A stretch of 64,000 nucleotides of DNA from Lathyrus oleraceus (GCF_024323335.1 NC_066580.1:440839351-440903350), one strand, 5' to 3'; positions 11,957-22,978 are shown, numbered from the stretch's first letter. Notes: generated from the sequence alone by a model not told the origin. Numbers and translations are program-made.

Positions 11957-12064
11957 AATGAAACTCTATTTACTAGCTCAATAAATGGAAATACCTACAC
12001 AGTGAATCTAAATAAGATCTCTTTAAGTGATGTATGTCTCCTAAGTAACGGGGATGAATCTTGA

Positions 12065-12901
12065 CTATGGAATAAGAGAATAACTCACATCCACATGGAT
12101 CACTTGAACAAAATTTGTTAGCAAGGATCTCGTAGACGGACTGCCAGACTTATATTTTGAAAAGGACTGATTATGTGATGCATGCCAAAGGGTAAGAAAG
12201 TGAAAGACTCTTTTAAATCTAAAAATATAGTTACTACTGATCGCCCCTTGCAACCGCTTCACATGGACCTTTTTCACCCATCTAGAATCATAAGTCTAGG
12301 TGGAAATGTCTACGCCCTTGTAATTGTGGATGACTACTCTCATTATACTTGGAGATTATTCTTATCTCATAAAAGAGACGTGTTTGATGCCTTTCAAAAA
12401 CTATCCAAGGTTATCCATAAAAAAGGTGTAAGCATCTCATCTTTAAGAAGTGACCATGACATAGAATTCCAAAATGAGGAATTCAAAAAATATTGTAACG
12501 ATAATGGTAATCGACACACCTTTTCAACTCCATGAACTCCCCAATTAAATAGAGTAGAAGAGAGGTAAAATACATCTCTAGTAGATCTTGTGAGGACGAT
12601 GCTCAATGAGACCAATCTTCCTAAATATTTTTGGGTTGATGTTGTAAACACCGCTTGCTATGTTATGAATCGTGTCTTGATACGATCAATTCTAAAGCAG
12701 ATACCCTATGATCTATACAAAGAAATAAAGTTGAATATCTCTCACCTACGTGTCTTTGGTTGCAAATGCTTTATCCTTAACAACGTGAAAGATAACCTTG
12801 GAAAATTCGATGCAAAAGTAGATGAAGGTGTATTCATAGGATATTCCACTATGAGCAAAGCTTTTAGAATCTATAACAAAAGAACTAGGTCATCCAAATA
12901 A
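12065..12901 (+). pseudogene. Copia-2 integrase
   Basis: The core starts with PLQPLHMDLFHPS, containing the first catalytic Asp, followed by VIVDDYSHYTWRLFL. The second Asp motif is SLRSDHDIEF. The catalytic Glu lies in TPQLNRVEER near 12540, just after an in-frame TGA. The C-terminal part (12590-12901) has LPKYFWVDVVNTACYVMNR and the conserved HLRVFGCKCFILN. At least two stops interrupt it. In an intact element this enzyme would insert the cDNA. Confidence 0.82.
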
Positions 12902-13224
12902 TCAATTCAAGTTACCTTTGATGAATCTAACCCCAAACCTGTAGAAGTAGAAGTTGTTGATTGTTCAAGTATTTTGGTAAAGACAAGCCTATAAGATAAT
13001 CAAGAACCAAACCAATAGCAAGATGAAAATCAAGTCACAACAGAAGAACTAGTTCAGGATCAAATCCTAGACAATCCTCAAGAATATTCAGATCTCCCAA
13101 AGGAATGGATATTAACAAAAGATTATTTGATCTTGAATGTTATTGAAGACATGTCCAAGGGAGTCACTACCTGACGATCTCATAATAAGGCATGTAACTT
13201 TATGGCTTTTGTTTCATAAATTCA

Positions 13225-14660
13225 GCCAACGGGAATCGACGAAGCTATATTTGATGAACATTGGTCTCTTGCTATGCAAGAAGAGTTAAATCAATTTGAA
13301 CGAAACAACATTTAGGAACTCGTTCCCGAAGCTTTAGCTAATCTAGTAATTGGTACCTTATAGGTCTTTCACAACAAGTTGGATGAAGATGGGAATGTTT
13401 TAAGAAATAAATCCAGACTCGTTGTAATGGGATATAATCAATAGAAAGGATTAGATTTCGATGAAACATATGTTTTTGTACCTAGATTAGAAGACATAAG
13501 AATGTTATTAGATTTATGTTGCATCATGAATTTCAGATGGATATAAAAGTGATTTTCTAAATGGTTACATCTAATAGGAGGTATTTGTTGACCAACCTCT
13601 AGGTTTTATCAACCCAACTTTTCCAGACCATGTTTTCAAGCTTAAGAAGGCACTATATGGATTAGAACAAGTTCCTAGAGCATGGTATGGCCGTCTAAGT
13701 AAGTTCTTGCTTGAAAACTCGTTTGATCAAGAAAACCGAGCATGATATTTTATTAGTTCAAATTTATGTTTGTGACATTATCTTCGGAGATACGAATAAA
13801 TCCTCGTGCAAAGAATTTTCTGAGATTGTGCAAAATGAGTTTAAAATTTCAATGATGGAAGAGCTAAAGTAATTTCTAGGACTTCAAATCCATCAAACTA
13901 AAAAAGGGACATTCATAAATCAACTTAAATATTGAAAAGATTTAATAAAAAGATTTTATATAGAGCAGTCTAAAGTAATAGAAACCCCAATGTTAACATC
14001 ATGAAACCTTGACAAAGACGAAGATGGAAAACCGGTTGAAGAAAGCAAGTATCGAGGTATGATATGCTCTCTTCTCTATCTAATTGTATCTTGTCTTGAC
14101 ATAATGTTTGTTGAATGTATGTGTGTATTCTTTCAAGCATTCCCTAAGAATCACATATTAATGCAGTCAAATGCACTTTGAGTCATCTCTCCGGCATACA
14201 ACCCATGAGTTTATGGTACTCCAAGGGAGCAGATTGTGACTTATTTGGGTACTCAGACTTTGATTTTGTTGGGTGTAGATTGGATAGGAAAATATCATTG
14301 GTATGTATAACTTTCTTAGGAACTCGCTTGTCTCATGGCATATCAAGAAACAAGCAAGTGCCACGCTATCCACGTCTGAAGCAGAATACGTTGTTCTGAG
14401 TAGCTGTTGCGCTTAACTCATTTGGATGAAACAATAGCTCAGTGCCTATGGTGTAAAACTTGGAGTTATCCCAATTAGATGTGATAACAGTAGCTCCATA
14501 AACCTCACAAAAACCTAATACTTTATTCTCTAAGTAAACACGTTGATGTTAGGCACCACTTTATTAGAGATCATGTTGAAAAAGGAAATATGTACTTAAG
14601 TTTGTAACTTCATCTAATCAACTTACAAGCATTTTTAGTAAACCCTTCCCAAAGAAAACT
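13225..14660 (+). pseudogene. Copia-2 reverse transcriptase and RNase H
   Basis: Scattered conserved pieces are in order: DEHWSLAMQEELNQF (about 13255), QPLGFINPTFPDHVFKLKKALYG (about 13590), a mutated active site IYVCDIIFG (13765-13776; YVDD is expected), then RNase H phrases such as YSDFDFVGCRLDRK (about 14240) and LSKHVDVRHHFIRDHVEKG-like sequence near 14535. Loss of one catalytic Asp plus many stops and frame changes make it inactive. Confidence 0.8.
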
Positions 14661-14936
14661 TCTTTTTCATAAGATACTAATTAGGAATATTAAACAAATC
14701 ATGCATGGATGGAAATTCCTACATATGATATATGTGCATATATGTGCTTATATTTTCATATCTTATTTCTTGCTTTGCGCAATATTTATCTACCTTTTTA
14801 ATTTTGACAAAGGGTGAGAAGTATACTTTCAAGGGGAGTAGAGTTTACTCTCTACTTAATTGAGGGGAAGTTTAATCACTTTAAACACATATATGTTATT
14901 TCTTTTACCACCTCCTTAAGTGATGCATTATCATCA

Positions 14937-15800
14937 TAAAAAGAGGGAGAATGTGGATCTACGTGCTTACATGTATAAAGTTGAAATCTCGTAGAAGATA
15001 CATCTAAAGTTTTGATAACGACAACAATGATCAAAGTCGCTGGCAACAACTTTCAACCATGATGATGGTGTTCTAACCAAATAAACATCCCATGCCTCAA
15101 TAACAAAAGGACTCTCAATATCACTGTGCTTATATGATCATAAGCAATCTAGCAAAGAATTTTAAAGTCTCAAACAAAGTGTGAAAGCTCACCATGTTAT
15201 GTTTGTATGTATGTCTGAGTGACCTGGTATTGTAAAGGAAGTAGCTTAGAAGTACTAAGACAACTCTCTGACACACACATATACACACGCCTAAAAATAT
15301 ATTTTCAAATGTTTTTATCTGGAAAATTATTTTCTAAGCCAAACCATGTACTTAAAAAGTTGTCCAAACATTTTTCAAACTATTTTTAAACTAACCAATC
15401 GATTGGTAAGTTGTGTCAATAGATTGACAAAAAAATTCTGAGTCAGTCAATCAATTGGAGAATTAAGCCAATTTATTGGAGAAGAGCTAATTAATTAACC
15501 AAGCAATTAAGATAACACATTAATGACTTGCAACGACTATATATTCAATATGTCCCATTTAGGCTTGCTAATCGACTAAAATGAGCAATCAATTGGAGCT
15601 TTGTGTCAATCGATTGGCTCATTAATTCAACCTATGGAATATATCCTTTTTTGGTTTTTCTAACTCCAATATAAGGAGGCCCGCCTTCACTCCATTTAAC
15701 GTCATTTTCTAACGATTTGCATTTTGTTTGGAATATATCTCTCTAATTTCTCTCTCACACACACTCTCTCTAGTAAATATTTCTTTTACTTAAACTAGTA
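14937..15800 (+). repeat. Copia-2 polypurine tract and 3' LTR fragment
   Basis: The purine run AAAAAGAGGGAGAA ends at 14951 and the LTR starts TGTGGATCTACG at 14952. Between about 15390 and 15640 the LTR carries several copies of a palindromic phrase CCAATCGATTGG or close variants. A TATA-like CAATATAAGGAGG lies near 15665. The right end is lost at about 15800, where an unrelated AT-rich repeat begins. The stretch 14661-14936 is the spacer after pol, with no gene. Confidence 0.65.
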
Positions 15801-15814
15801 ACAAACCCGTGCAT

Positions 15815-17385
15815 ACGCACGATGCACGTTTTTTGGTGGGATATAGTTTTGGACACGTATTTGTTTGTAGACTGTCATAAAACTAGAAAATTGAAAAAAT
15901 AATGAACTTAAGAATAATAGTAAATTTAAATTGAAATAGTAATACATGTAGAAGATGAAATGTAAACAAAATTATTATGAATAATATTATTAAAAATAAA
16001 AACTATTGAAATTTGTATTAGATAAATCAGTCGTTTTACTTTTTTTACAAATAAGACAACTATTTTGTAAGAGAGAATACAATTTTAAAATACATACTCA
16101 ATCTTTTTAAAACTCCCTTAAATTTTTCACATATTTGAAAAAAATGGTCGATAAATTTCTATTTTAATATTTGAATAAGTAGTAAAGTTGTCCTCATTCA
16201 TAATAATAGTATTTCTTTTCCATATATAAACATATTTGAATCAACAATGTATTTTTTCTCGTATATAACTATTATTTTTGTTTTGATATTATTTAAAAAA
16301 ATATTTGAGTCAGTTGTAAAATTGTTCCCGTATATAAAATTATCTGAATCAATAATTTATTGTATCCATTATATAAATATTATTTTTGTTTTAACCATGT
16401 TTATAAAAATATTTAAAACAATAGTAAAATTCTTCCCATATAAACATATTTGAATCAACAATGTAATTTTTTCTATATATAAATATTATTTTTGTTTTGA
16501 CAATATTTATAAAAATATTTGAATCAATAAATTAGTTTTCATATATAGTAAATTTGAATCAACAATGTATTTTTTTTACGTATATAAATATTATTTTTAT
16601 TGTTACAAAATTTATAAAAATACTTGAATCAATAGTAAATTGTGTCTGTATATAAAAATATTTGAATAAACAATGTATTTTTTTTCATATATAAATATTA
16701 TTTTTGTTTTGACAATACTTTAAAAATATTTGAATCAATAGGAAATTTGTTCCCCTATATTAAGATATTTGAATCATTAGGAAAGTTGTTCTCCTATATT
16801 AAAATATTTGAATCAACAATATATTTCTTTCCGTATATAAATATTATTTTTATTTTAACAAAATTATAAAAATATTTGAATTAATAGTAAAGTTATTCTC
16901 GTATATAAAAGTATTTGAATCAACAATTTATTTTTTGTCTTATGTTAATATTATTTTTATTTTGATAATATTTATAAAAGTATTTAAATCAATAATAAAG
17001 TTGTTCTCGTATATAAAAATATTTGAATCAATAGTGATTTTTTTTTGTATATTAATATTATTATTTTTTTGACAAAATTTATAAAAATATTTAAATTAAT
17101 AATAAAATTATTTCTGTATAAAAATATTTACTAATGCGTACGCAAATTACGCTTTTGGGCGGAATATGATTACGGATAAACATTTGTTTGTAACCTGCAA
17201 TAAAACTATAAAGTTAAAGACAAAGTTAAAAATAATAATCAATTTATATTAAAATAATAATATGTTTAGAAGATGAAATATAAACATAATATTAAGAATA
17301 ATATAATTAAAAATAAAAATGATTAAAATTTATATTTAAAAGATAGTCGTTTTAGTTTTTTTATCAATAAAATAATTATTTTATG
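15815..17385. repeat. AT-rich repeat unit bounded by ~260-bp direct repeats
   Basis: Segments about 15815-16075 and 17130-17385 are homologous direct repeats. Both start with a 'gcatacgca'/'gcgtacgca' phrase and a 'gggatatagtttt'/'ggaatatgatta' phrase, then 'atttgtttgtaga..gt.ataaaact', and end in 'gtcgtttta.tttttt'. They are roughly 75-80% alike. Between them is the 107-bp tandem array. There is no coding capacity. The outer start ('aacaaacccgtgcatacgcacg') resembles termini of non-autonomous plant repeats, but I cannot name the family. Confidence 0.6.
16150..17125. repeat. Tandem array of ~107-bp AT-rich units
   Basis: Anchoring on 'tatttgaatcaa' gives starts at 16233, 16341, 16447, 16551, 16659, 16805, 16912 and 17020, spacing 104-108 bp except for one 146-bp unit that carries an extra partial duplication of about 38 bp. 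Each unit alternates 'cgtatataaatattatttttgttttgaca' with 'aaaaatatttgaatcaatagtaaa'-type halves. A 68-codon frame inside is a by-product of the repeat. Confidence 0.75.
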
Positions 17386-18240
17386 GTAGGTAGTTTAGCT
17401 AACACAGCATTTTACAACATGAGTGTTGTATGAAGCATAGGTTACGCCTGCTGAAAAAAATAGCAATGAGGTTTAGACCTTCTTTATTCACTAACTATGT
17501 ACTTTCATAAAATCATATTGCAATGTTAAGAACAAAATTAGACCGCCATGATGTTTGATTGATAAAGCCACATAACCAACTATAAATGTAGTGATTTGAC
17601 ATGTTAATAATGTTAAGAAACTTTGATAAAGAGTGTTTCATTGTGTCCTACTCGCAGGTGCAGCTACAAACTAGCCATGCCCCACTTTTGAATTTTTTCC
17701 CCATAATTACCCTAATTTAAAAAAGTCCTAAAATATACTATTTAAAGATAGAGTTTGGCCATTGAATGGCCGAGGATATTCAGTATTTTTGTGTGTGGAA
17801 ATTCGGCCAATGAAAAGAGAAGGATATTGATAATATAAAAAGAAAAAATATATAGATATTGACCTCTCGACCATTCAATGGACGAACTCCTTCTTGGTTG
17901 AATTTCTTTTTATGTCCTCGGCTAATGAATGAGCGTGCGTATTCAGAAAAGGGGGTAATTGGATAATTTTTTTCCAATTTAGGATATTTTGGAATTTGAT
18001 TTTCAAAAAGGGGACATTGTGGTTAAAAACTCACAACTATCATCACATATGTATGCAACTAGAAGAAAGTGAAAATAAAAATTGATTGAATATATTACAA
18101 TAGTTTTCAAAAAAAAGTTTAAAATAAGGAGAAGAAAGATATGTCTTTTGTTGGTTGAGATTTTTTTTTTAAATAACCACTATTTAAAAAAAATCTAAAA
18201 TAGCCATTATTTTAATTTTTTTCCAAAATAATCACCTTTT
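17386..18240. other. Stretch without a gene before the first PMD gene
   Basis: I see no gene. From about 17680 it has the layout seen again at 22425-22525: a low-complexity A/T run with short C clusters ('ccccataattaccctaattt') leading into a group of short inverted repeats. A second such run lies at 18160-18245 and leads into hairpin array HA1. These look like MULE/PMD-family upstream regions without their genes. Confidence 0.45.
17755..17935 (+). repeat. Hairpin group HA0 (5-nt spacer type)
   Basis: TTGGCCA-TTGAA-TGGCCGA (17755-17773) is a clear spaced inverted repeat. Related, more decayed copies lie near 17804, 17868 (CTCGACCA-TTCAA-TGGACGA) and 17917 (CTCGGCTA-ATGAA-TGAGCGT). Arms differ from those of HA1-HA4 and the spacer is 5 nt rather than 7. 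Four copies are seen, as in the other arrays. Confidence 0.45.
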
Positions 18241-18248
18241 AAAACAGA

Positions 18249-18399
18249 TGTGCCAGATGAACTGGCGCATCCATTTAGCATTAGGAGGAGGCGCCAGCAT
18301 TGCTGGCGCATGCTTTGGAGCCTCATAAAGAGGCGCCAATGCCTCTGGCGCATGCATCTGCCATGTGGTGTATGCGTCAATTCATCTGACGCATACACC
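18249..18399 (+). repeat. Hairpin array HA1 (four units, 7-nt spacers)
   Basis: There are four spaced inverted repeats with 7-nt arms and 7-nt spacers: 18249-18269 (TGTGCCA/TGGCGCA), 18290-18310 (GGCGCCA/TGGCGCA), 18332-18352 (GGCGCCA/TGGCGCA) and 18373-18393 (TGCGTCA/TGACGCA). The last extends to perfect 13-bp arms (18367-18379 and 18387-18399). Its arm sequence differs from the other three yet still pairs perfectly. The array lies downstream of the 3' end of PMD-A. Confidence 0.7.
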
Positions 18400-18581
18400 T
18401 TTGTATTTTTTTTTTTAATTTTTAACTTTTTTTTGTTAAATAATGAAATATAATGTTAAAAAAAATATTTTATTCATGATATAATAAATGTTACATGGGA
18501 TTGACAAAAATTTAATGACTGACCCTATTGAAACGTCCTCATGTTCCACATCCAGGTGCATTAGTTTGTCTTCGAGGTCTC

Positions 18582-20783
18582 TCATGATTTTCCTGAGGTG
18601 TTTTGGGTCTTTGCGTGCTGACCTGATCCAATGATGGCTGGTGTGAAGGTCTGGCGGAAGTTCCAGCGGTATTTGATAGATGTGTCATCATTTGTTCCTA
18701 ATAGCCGGGGGGCTCTGGCCAACGACGCTTCCGTAATGGAATTCGGTGCCCATGTCATCGTAGTTAGGTCGATGTGGTTGGGTGGATTGTGGACGGTATA
18801 GTTGCCCGAATTGGGACATTGAATCATTTTGGAAACGAAACAATGGTTCCTGGGGTGTACTATAGTTAAACAATGGTTGTGTGTTTTGGTGATGGGATGT
18901 TTGAGTGGTCATTGATGGGGGGCTACGATGAAGTGACCCATATGAATCATCTGGGCTATAGATGGTTGTGGTTGAAGCGTATGGTTGTTGGTGGGTAGGG
19001 TTTGATTCTTGGTTTTGTGGTTGGGTGGATGACATGAATGGATTGCGACGTTGGGTGTTTGGTTGTTGGGTGGATGGCATGAATGGGTTGCGAAGTTGGG
19101 TGTTTGATTGTTGGGTGTATGTGGTAGGTTGATGGTGTGAGGTTGGTTGTTGGGTTTGGGTGGTTTAACATTGGTGTTGGACGGATACTTGTTGTTGGGC
19201 GTATGATGACGAAGCTAATTGGCGCGGATCAATCAAATACCGTGGCTCAGACACAAATTGTTGCATTGTTACTGACCTAAATCATGCCATATATTGTTGA
19301 GTTGGTCTTGCACCATGGATAACTGTTTCATTTAAGATGTGTTGACGTCGATTCCTCCATTGACGACACATCTCTTTTGCGAAGTCTCTCTAGTCGGAAT
19401 AATCCAATTGGGCATCAAATCTTTTTTGATGCCAATCTCCCAAACACGTCGGAGGTTCTGGAATCTGTTGCTGCATGCCGAACTACAGTTTTATCCGACC
19501 ACTCTGGTGCATCTCCACAGTAGTGAACCAGATAATTGGTGTCTTTGCTGTCCAAATTGCAACATCGTCATGGTTAACCTGATGAGAAAGACCCAAGTAT
19601 GACCTCTAGATAAACTGTACAACAATACGACACGATTAGATGATAAATAATTTGATAAGTATTACATCGTCTGGTCCAATGTGGTCCAATAGATTGCGAT
19701 AGACTACTATAGCGTGTTTCTGACAACTATTGTAGTTCATCCCTCTAACTGACCACCTAGATCATAAAAAATTGAAAAATATTATTTACAGTTAATTGTA
19801 ATATAAAGTATAATTAATCAAATGGTAAAGTGTTAAACTTACTTTGTTGCAAACAGGAACATGAATGGGTTCTCGTTTACCGGGGCGAGTGACGACATTC
19901 TTGACCAACCCCATATTTATAACAAATACACACATGAATAAAAAGTACAAGTATTTTTTTTTGGCATTTTTACACATTGCACTATATAGATGGGTCAACA
20001 CAGCTGAACCCCAACTACATGTGCTTACCTTATTAATGTTGCGTAACAACGGTAAATACATAATATTTACTGTATTACCAGTATTTTTTGGAAATAAAAA
20101 GTTACCAACAATAAAATCATAATATAACACCGAGCTTTAATTATTTTTTCGTACTTGGTTGATTCTTCGGACAATATTATACTCGCATAATATTGTTTAA
20201 GATATTTTAAATTTATACCTTGCCCCCTAGCTTGACCGGATGACTCTCCCTCAGTTTGGTCGTCACACAAAGGGGCATCCAATAATTCATTGCAGATAGA
20301 GTTGTCCTGGTTAACTCTACCATTCACGGCCTTACCATCTATACGTAGACCCAACAACATGTATACTTTCTCAAGTGTGACGGTACACTCATCGAAAGGA
20401 AGGTGAAATGTGTGGGTCTCGGGTCTCCATCTCTCCAACAAAGAAAGAATAAATTTGTAGTCCACCGAGTACGAGACTATGTTGAGGAGATTTTCAAATC
20501 TATATCCTCTAATATATGGTTCTATCAAAGGATCGTGGGGTTACATATTCATGTACACGGCATCGAAAATGCTTTGAGCCCTAATAAAACATAAGTAAGA
20601 AATATAATAAGAAGAAGTAATATATAATAAAAACATAGATAAGAAAGATATACGAAGTAATATATAATAAAAACATAGATAAGAAAGATATATGAAATAA
20701 GTAAAAAGAGAGTGATAACATACAAAGGTCGAGATATTCTTGAGTGTTCCTCTGTGTTCATCACCCATAGTCAACAGAGACAT
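18582..20783 (-). pseudogene. PMD-A: plant mobile domain (aminotransferase-like) gene
   Basis: Start ATG 20783 (MSLLTMGDEHRGTLKNISTF). Exon 1 is exactly 60 nt, ending at a GT donor at 20723. Exon 2 begins near 20592 and carries the PMD core: DPLIEPYIRGYRFENLL, ERWRPETHTFHLPFDECTVT, LEKVYMLLGLRIDGKAV, then RCYIMILL and FLFPKNTGNTVNIMYLPLLR. Later pieces match PMD-C exons (MNYNSCQKHAIVVYRNLLDH near 19700). The C-terminal part (19171-18582) is rich in Asn, Gln, Pro, Ser and Thr, with 45-bp internal repeats. There are frameshifts near 20543 and 20110 and several stops. PMD proteins accompany MULE transposons; some host copies (MAIN-like) act in silencing. This copy is broken. Confidence 0.75.
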
Positions 20784-20896
20784 AATGCTGCAGAGGTTGA
20801 GTGTTGCAGAGCTTGAGTGTGGCAGAGAAAAAGTATGGTAAAGAAAGAGTGCAGATGATTCTCGTGAGAGATGATTAGATGTTATGATTTGAAGCC

Positions 20897-20906
20897 CTAT
20901 TTATAG
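20897..20906 (-). promoter_or_regulatory. TATA box of PMD-A
   Basis: The minus strand reads CTATAAATAG, about 115 nt before the PMD-A ATG. The same TATAAATAG precedes PMD-B (25940) and the small gene at 22746 (22687). Confidence 0.65.
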
Positions 20907-21026
20907 ATGAGGAAGTCTTACTAGGTTTGCAACCTACACAGCATGTGATTGGATGCATACATGGAAAAGTGTAGGAGTAGCCATAACCTTATGCGCATGC
21001 ATGAAATATTCACATGCAAGGTCACA

Positions 21027-21173
21027 TGCGCCAAGAGAAGTGACACATGCATGTGAATATTCACATGAAATGAAGAGGCTCCCATGCTAATGGCGCATAG
21101 GTTACTTTATTCATGAAGAGACGCCTGTGGTATTGGCGCCTAGGTTGCTTTATGCGCCTAGGGAAATGGGTGC
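21027..21173 (+). repeat. Hairpin array HA2 (four units) between PMD-A and MULE-A
   Basis: There are four decayed units, each with a 7-nt spacer: 21027-21047 (TGCGCCA/TGACACA), 21077-21097 (GGCTCCC/TGGCGCA), 21120-21140 (GACGCCT/TGGCGCC) and 21153-21173 (TGCGCCT/TGGGTGC). Arms pair imperfectly, so this array is recognised mainly through its clearer relatives. It sits in the shared intergenic region of a divergent gene pair, as HA4 does. Confidence 0.5.
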
Positions 21174-21354
21174 TTGTTTGGACTATTAGGGCATAGATTC
21201 TTGTGATATTCCTTGTCTGCAGACGCATCCTTTGTGTGTGTAGAGATTCTACCAGGCGCATGCATTGTGTGTTCTTGTATCTGCATGGATTCTTTTCATT
21301 GCATTGTCTTGTCTATACAGATGAATTGCGTGATCAATGCATTCAACGTTTACC

Positions 21355-21363
21355 CTATTTAAG
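21355..21363 (+). promoter_or_regulatory. TATA-like element of MULE-A
   Basis: CTATTTAAG lies about 100 nt before the first usable ATG. An identical CTATTTAAG is found on the minus strand at 25546-25538 before MULE-B, which supports it as a promoter element rather than chance. Confidence 0.5.
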
Positions 21364-21465
21364 TGCATGAGAATAACACATCAATGCATTCAATTTCAGT
21401 ACCGATACAGATCAAAATAAATACTAAAGTTAGATTTAAAAAAATATCTTCCTCACAATATTACA

Positions 21466-22418
21466 TGATTAGTGCCCATATCGAAGGTGAAATATTTGAG
21501 CATCAATTATTCGGTTTTTGTTTTCGCAACACAGAGGTAACTCAGTTTACAATAAATCGACGAATTTTTCACATCTGAAACAAAGAATAGAAAAGAAACT
21601 GTAGTGCAGTCTTGTGGGCCAAATCATCTATAAAAATCCGGTTTAGTTTGCTGAAACCCAGGTGAAGTTTTATCAGAAGAAGATTCAAGATGCCCGCATA
21701 TACACCAGACGGGACGTGTGCTATTGGAAATGGAATATTCCACCATCTCTTATGGGCGTATCAACCATGCATCATAGATTTTTCTTTCTGTAAACCTATT
21801 ATACAAATTGATGGTACATGGTTGTACGGGAAATACAAAGGAACGTTACTGATGGAAGTGACACAAGATGGCAACAACAACATTTTTTCAATCGCCTTTG
21901 CCCTTGTTGAACGGGAGACTGCTGAGGGATGTAGTTTTTTCCTAAGAAATATCCAATTGCACGTTGCACCTCAGCCTAACTTATGTTTGATCTCCAATAG
22001 ACACCCTTCAATCATCAGTGCATATAATAACATTGATAATGGCTGGCAAGATCCTCCTTCGACGTATGTCTTCTGTATTAGACATATTACTCCGAATTTT
22101 ATGCAGGAGATCAAAGATAAAACGTTTCGGAAGAAAGTTGTCAATAGAGGTTATGCATTATCAGAACCTTCTTTCAAACACTACCGTGAAGAAATAAGAT
22201 TGTCAAACGCAGATGCAGTACGGTGGATCGACAGTATTCCATTGGAGAAGTGGACTAGGGCATACGACAACGGTCAATGTTGGGCCCACATGACAACAAA
22301 TATTGTGGAATCAATGAACTCTGTCTTCAAAGGCATCTGTAACCTACCTATAACCGCTTTGGTGCAGGCAACATATTTCAGGCTAAGGGCGCTGTTTGAG
22401 ACCAGACGTTCCAAATGA
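21466..22418 (+). pseudogene. MULE-A: internally deleted Mutator-like transposase
   Basis: The N-terminal piece (MISAHIEGEIFEHQLFGFCF) matches the start of MULE-B (NVHCNGETYEFELYGFCF). After a stop and a jump, a 242-codon frame from ATG 21690 gives the MULE transposase core: IIQIDGTWLYGKYKG with the first catalytic Asp, LISNRHPSI where the second Asp has become Asn, and NIVESMNSVFKG with the catalytic Glu. The MuDR-type N-terminal DNA-binding region present in MULE-B is missing, as are the SWIM and zinc-knuckle parts. With one catalytic residue lost and two domains gone it cannot transpose. It is divergent from PMD-A. Confidence 0.82.
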
Positions 22419-22524
22419 AGTTCAGTGTTACGAATTTTTTACGAAAATACCCCTAATTTTCAAAAAAATCCCAAAATAATCCTGATTTCAAAAAAAATCC
22501 CAAGCTACCCCACTTTTAGGAGGA

Positions 22525-22660
22525 GGCGCTAATCCAATTGGCGCCTCCTCTTAAAATTAGAGGGGAGGCGCCAATTGGATTGGCTAGGGCACATGGTGTA
22601 GCCAATTCAATTGGCGCCCATGTGTATGGTTTAAAAGGAGGCGCCAATTGGTCTGGCGCC
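22525..22660 (+). repeat. Hairpin array HA3 (four units, 7-nt spacers)
   Basis: Units are 22525-22545 (GGCGCTA/TGGCGCC), 22567-22587 (GGCGCCA/TGGCTAG), 22598-22618 (GTAGCCA/TGGCGCC) and 22640-22660 (GGCGCCA/TGGCGCC). All have 7-nt spacers, mostly ATTNNAT-like. Flanks of the first unit extend the arms to about 11 bp. The array is preceded by a low-complexity run at 22425-22520 and followed 26 nt later by a TATA box, so it has the position of an upstream promoter element. Confidence 0.75.
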
Positions 22661-22686
22661 TCAGTGCAAAGTGCAATTTTTTTTGT

Positions 22687-22978
22687 TATAAATAGAGGTG
22701 TTGTGTGAATCATTTTTCCACATCTCATTTCATCATTTTGCAATCATGTTTGGTGTTCGTCGCCGCTATGGAAAAGTGATTTATTCGAGAGACAAACCTC
22801 AGATGCTGATGCTCTTCTGGAACATCACTACTTTCGATCAACTGAAGAGGGAATTGGTTCGTTGGTTAAATGGGAAAATACCAGAAGGGGAAAATTAGAA
22901 GTATTGAGAGACTCGACAGTATCTTTGGTTGGGTGCGAATGAAAACTGATAAGGATGCTAGGGAAATGATGTTTGGAT
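22687..22978 (+). pseudogene. Small MULE-associated gene with its own promoter
   Basis: TATAAATAG at 22687-22695 is followed by a pyrimidine-rich leader and ATG 22746. The frame gives MFGVRRRYGKVIYSRDKPQM, then FWNITTFDQLKRELVRWLNG, and stops after 50 codons at about 22898. In another frame it continues directly as IERLDSIFGWVRMKTDKDAR to a stop near 22978, so a small indel near 22890 splits a protein of about 75-80 residues. I do not recognise it. It is small, basic, without a membrane segment, and could be an N-terminal (PB1-like) piece of a MULE protein or a separate accessory gene. No gene is visible from 22979 to 23131. Confidence 0.5.

Larger units (their letters stand above)
8754..15800 (+). 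mobile_element. Copia-2: old, decayed Ty1/copia element
   Basis: In plus-strand order: an LTR-like region (8754-9836), a decayed PBS (9837), gag with zinc knuckle, protease, integrase, RT and RNase H, a polypurine tract (14937) and an LTR fragment (14952 to about 15800). All domains are recognisable but the frame is broken by many stops and small indels. Left and right LTR regions are not obviously alike, so one or both are truncated or the element is chimeric. It is much older than Copia-1, whose LTR abuts it at 8753. Confidence 0.75.
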
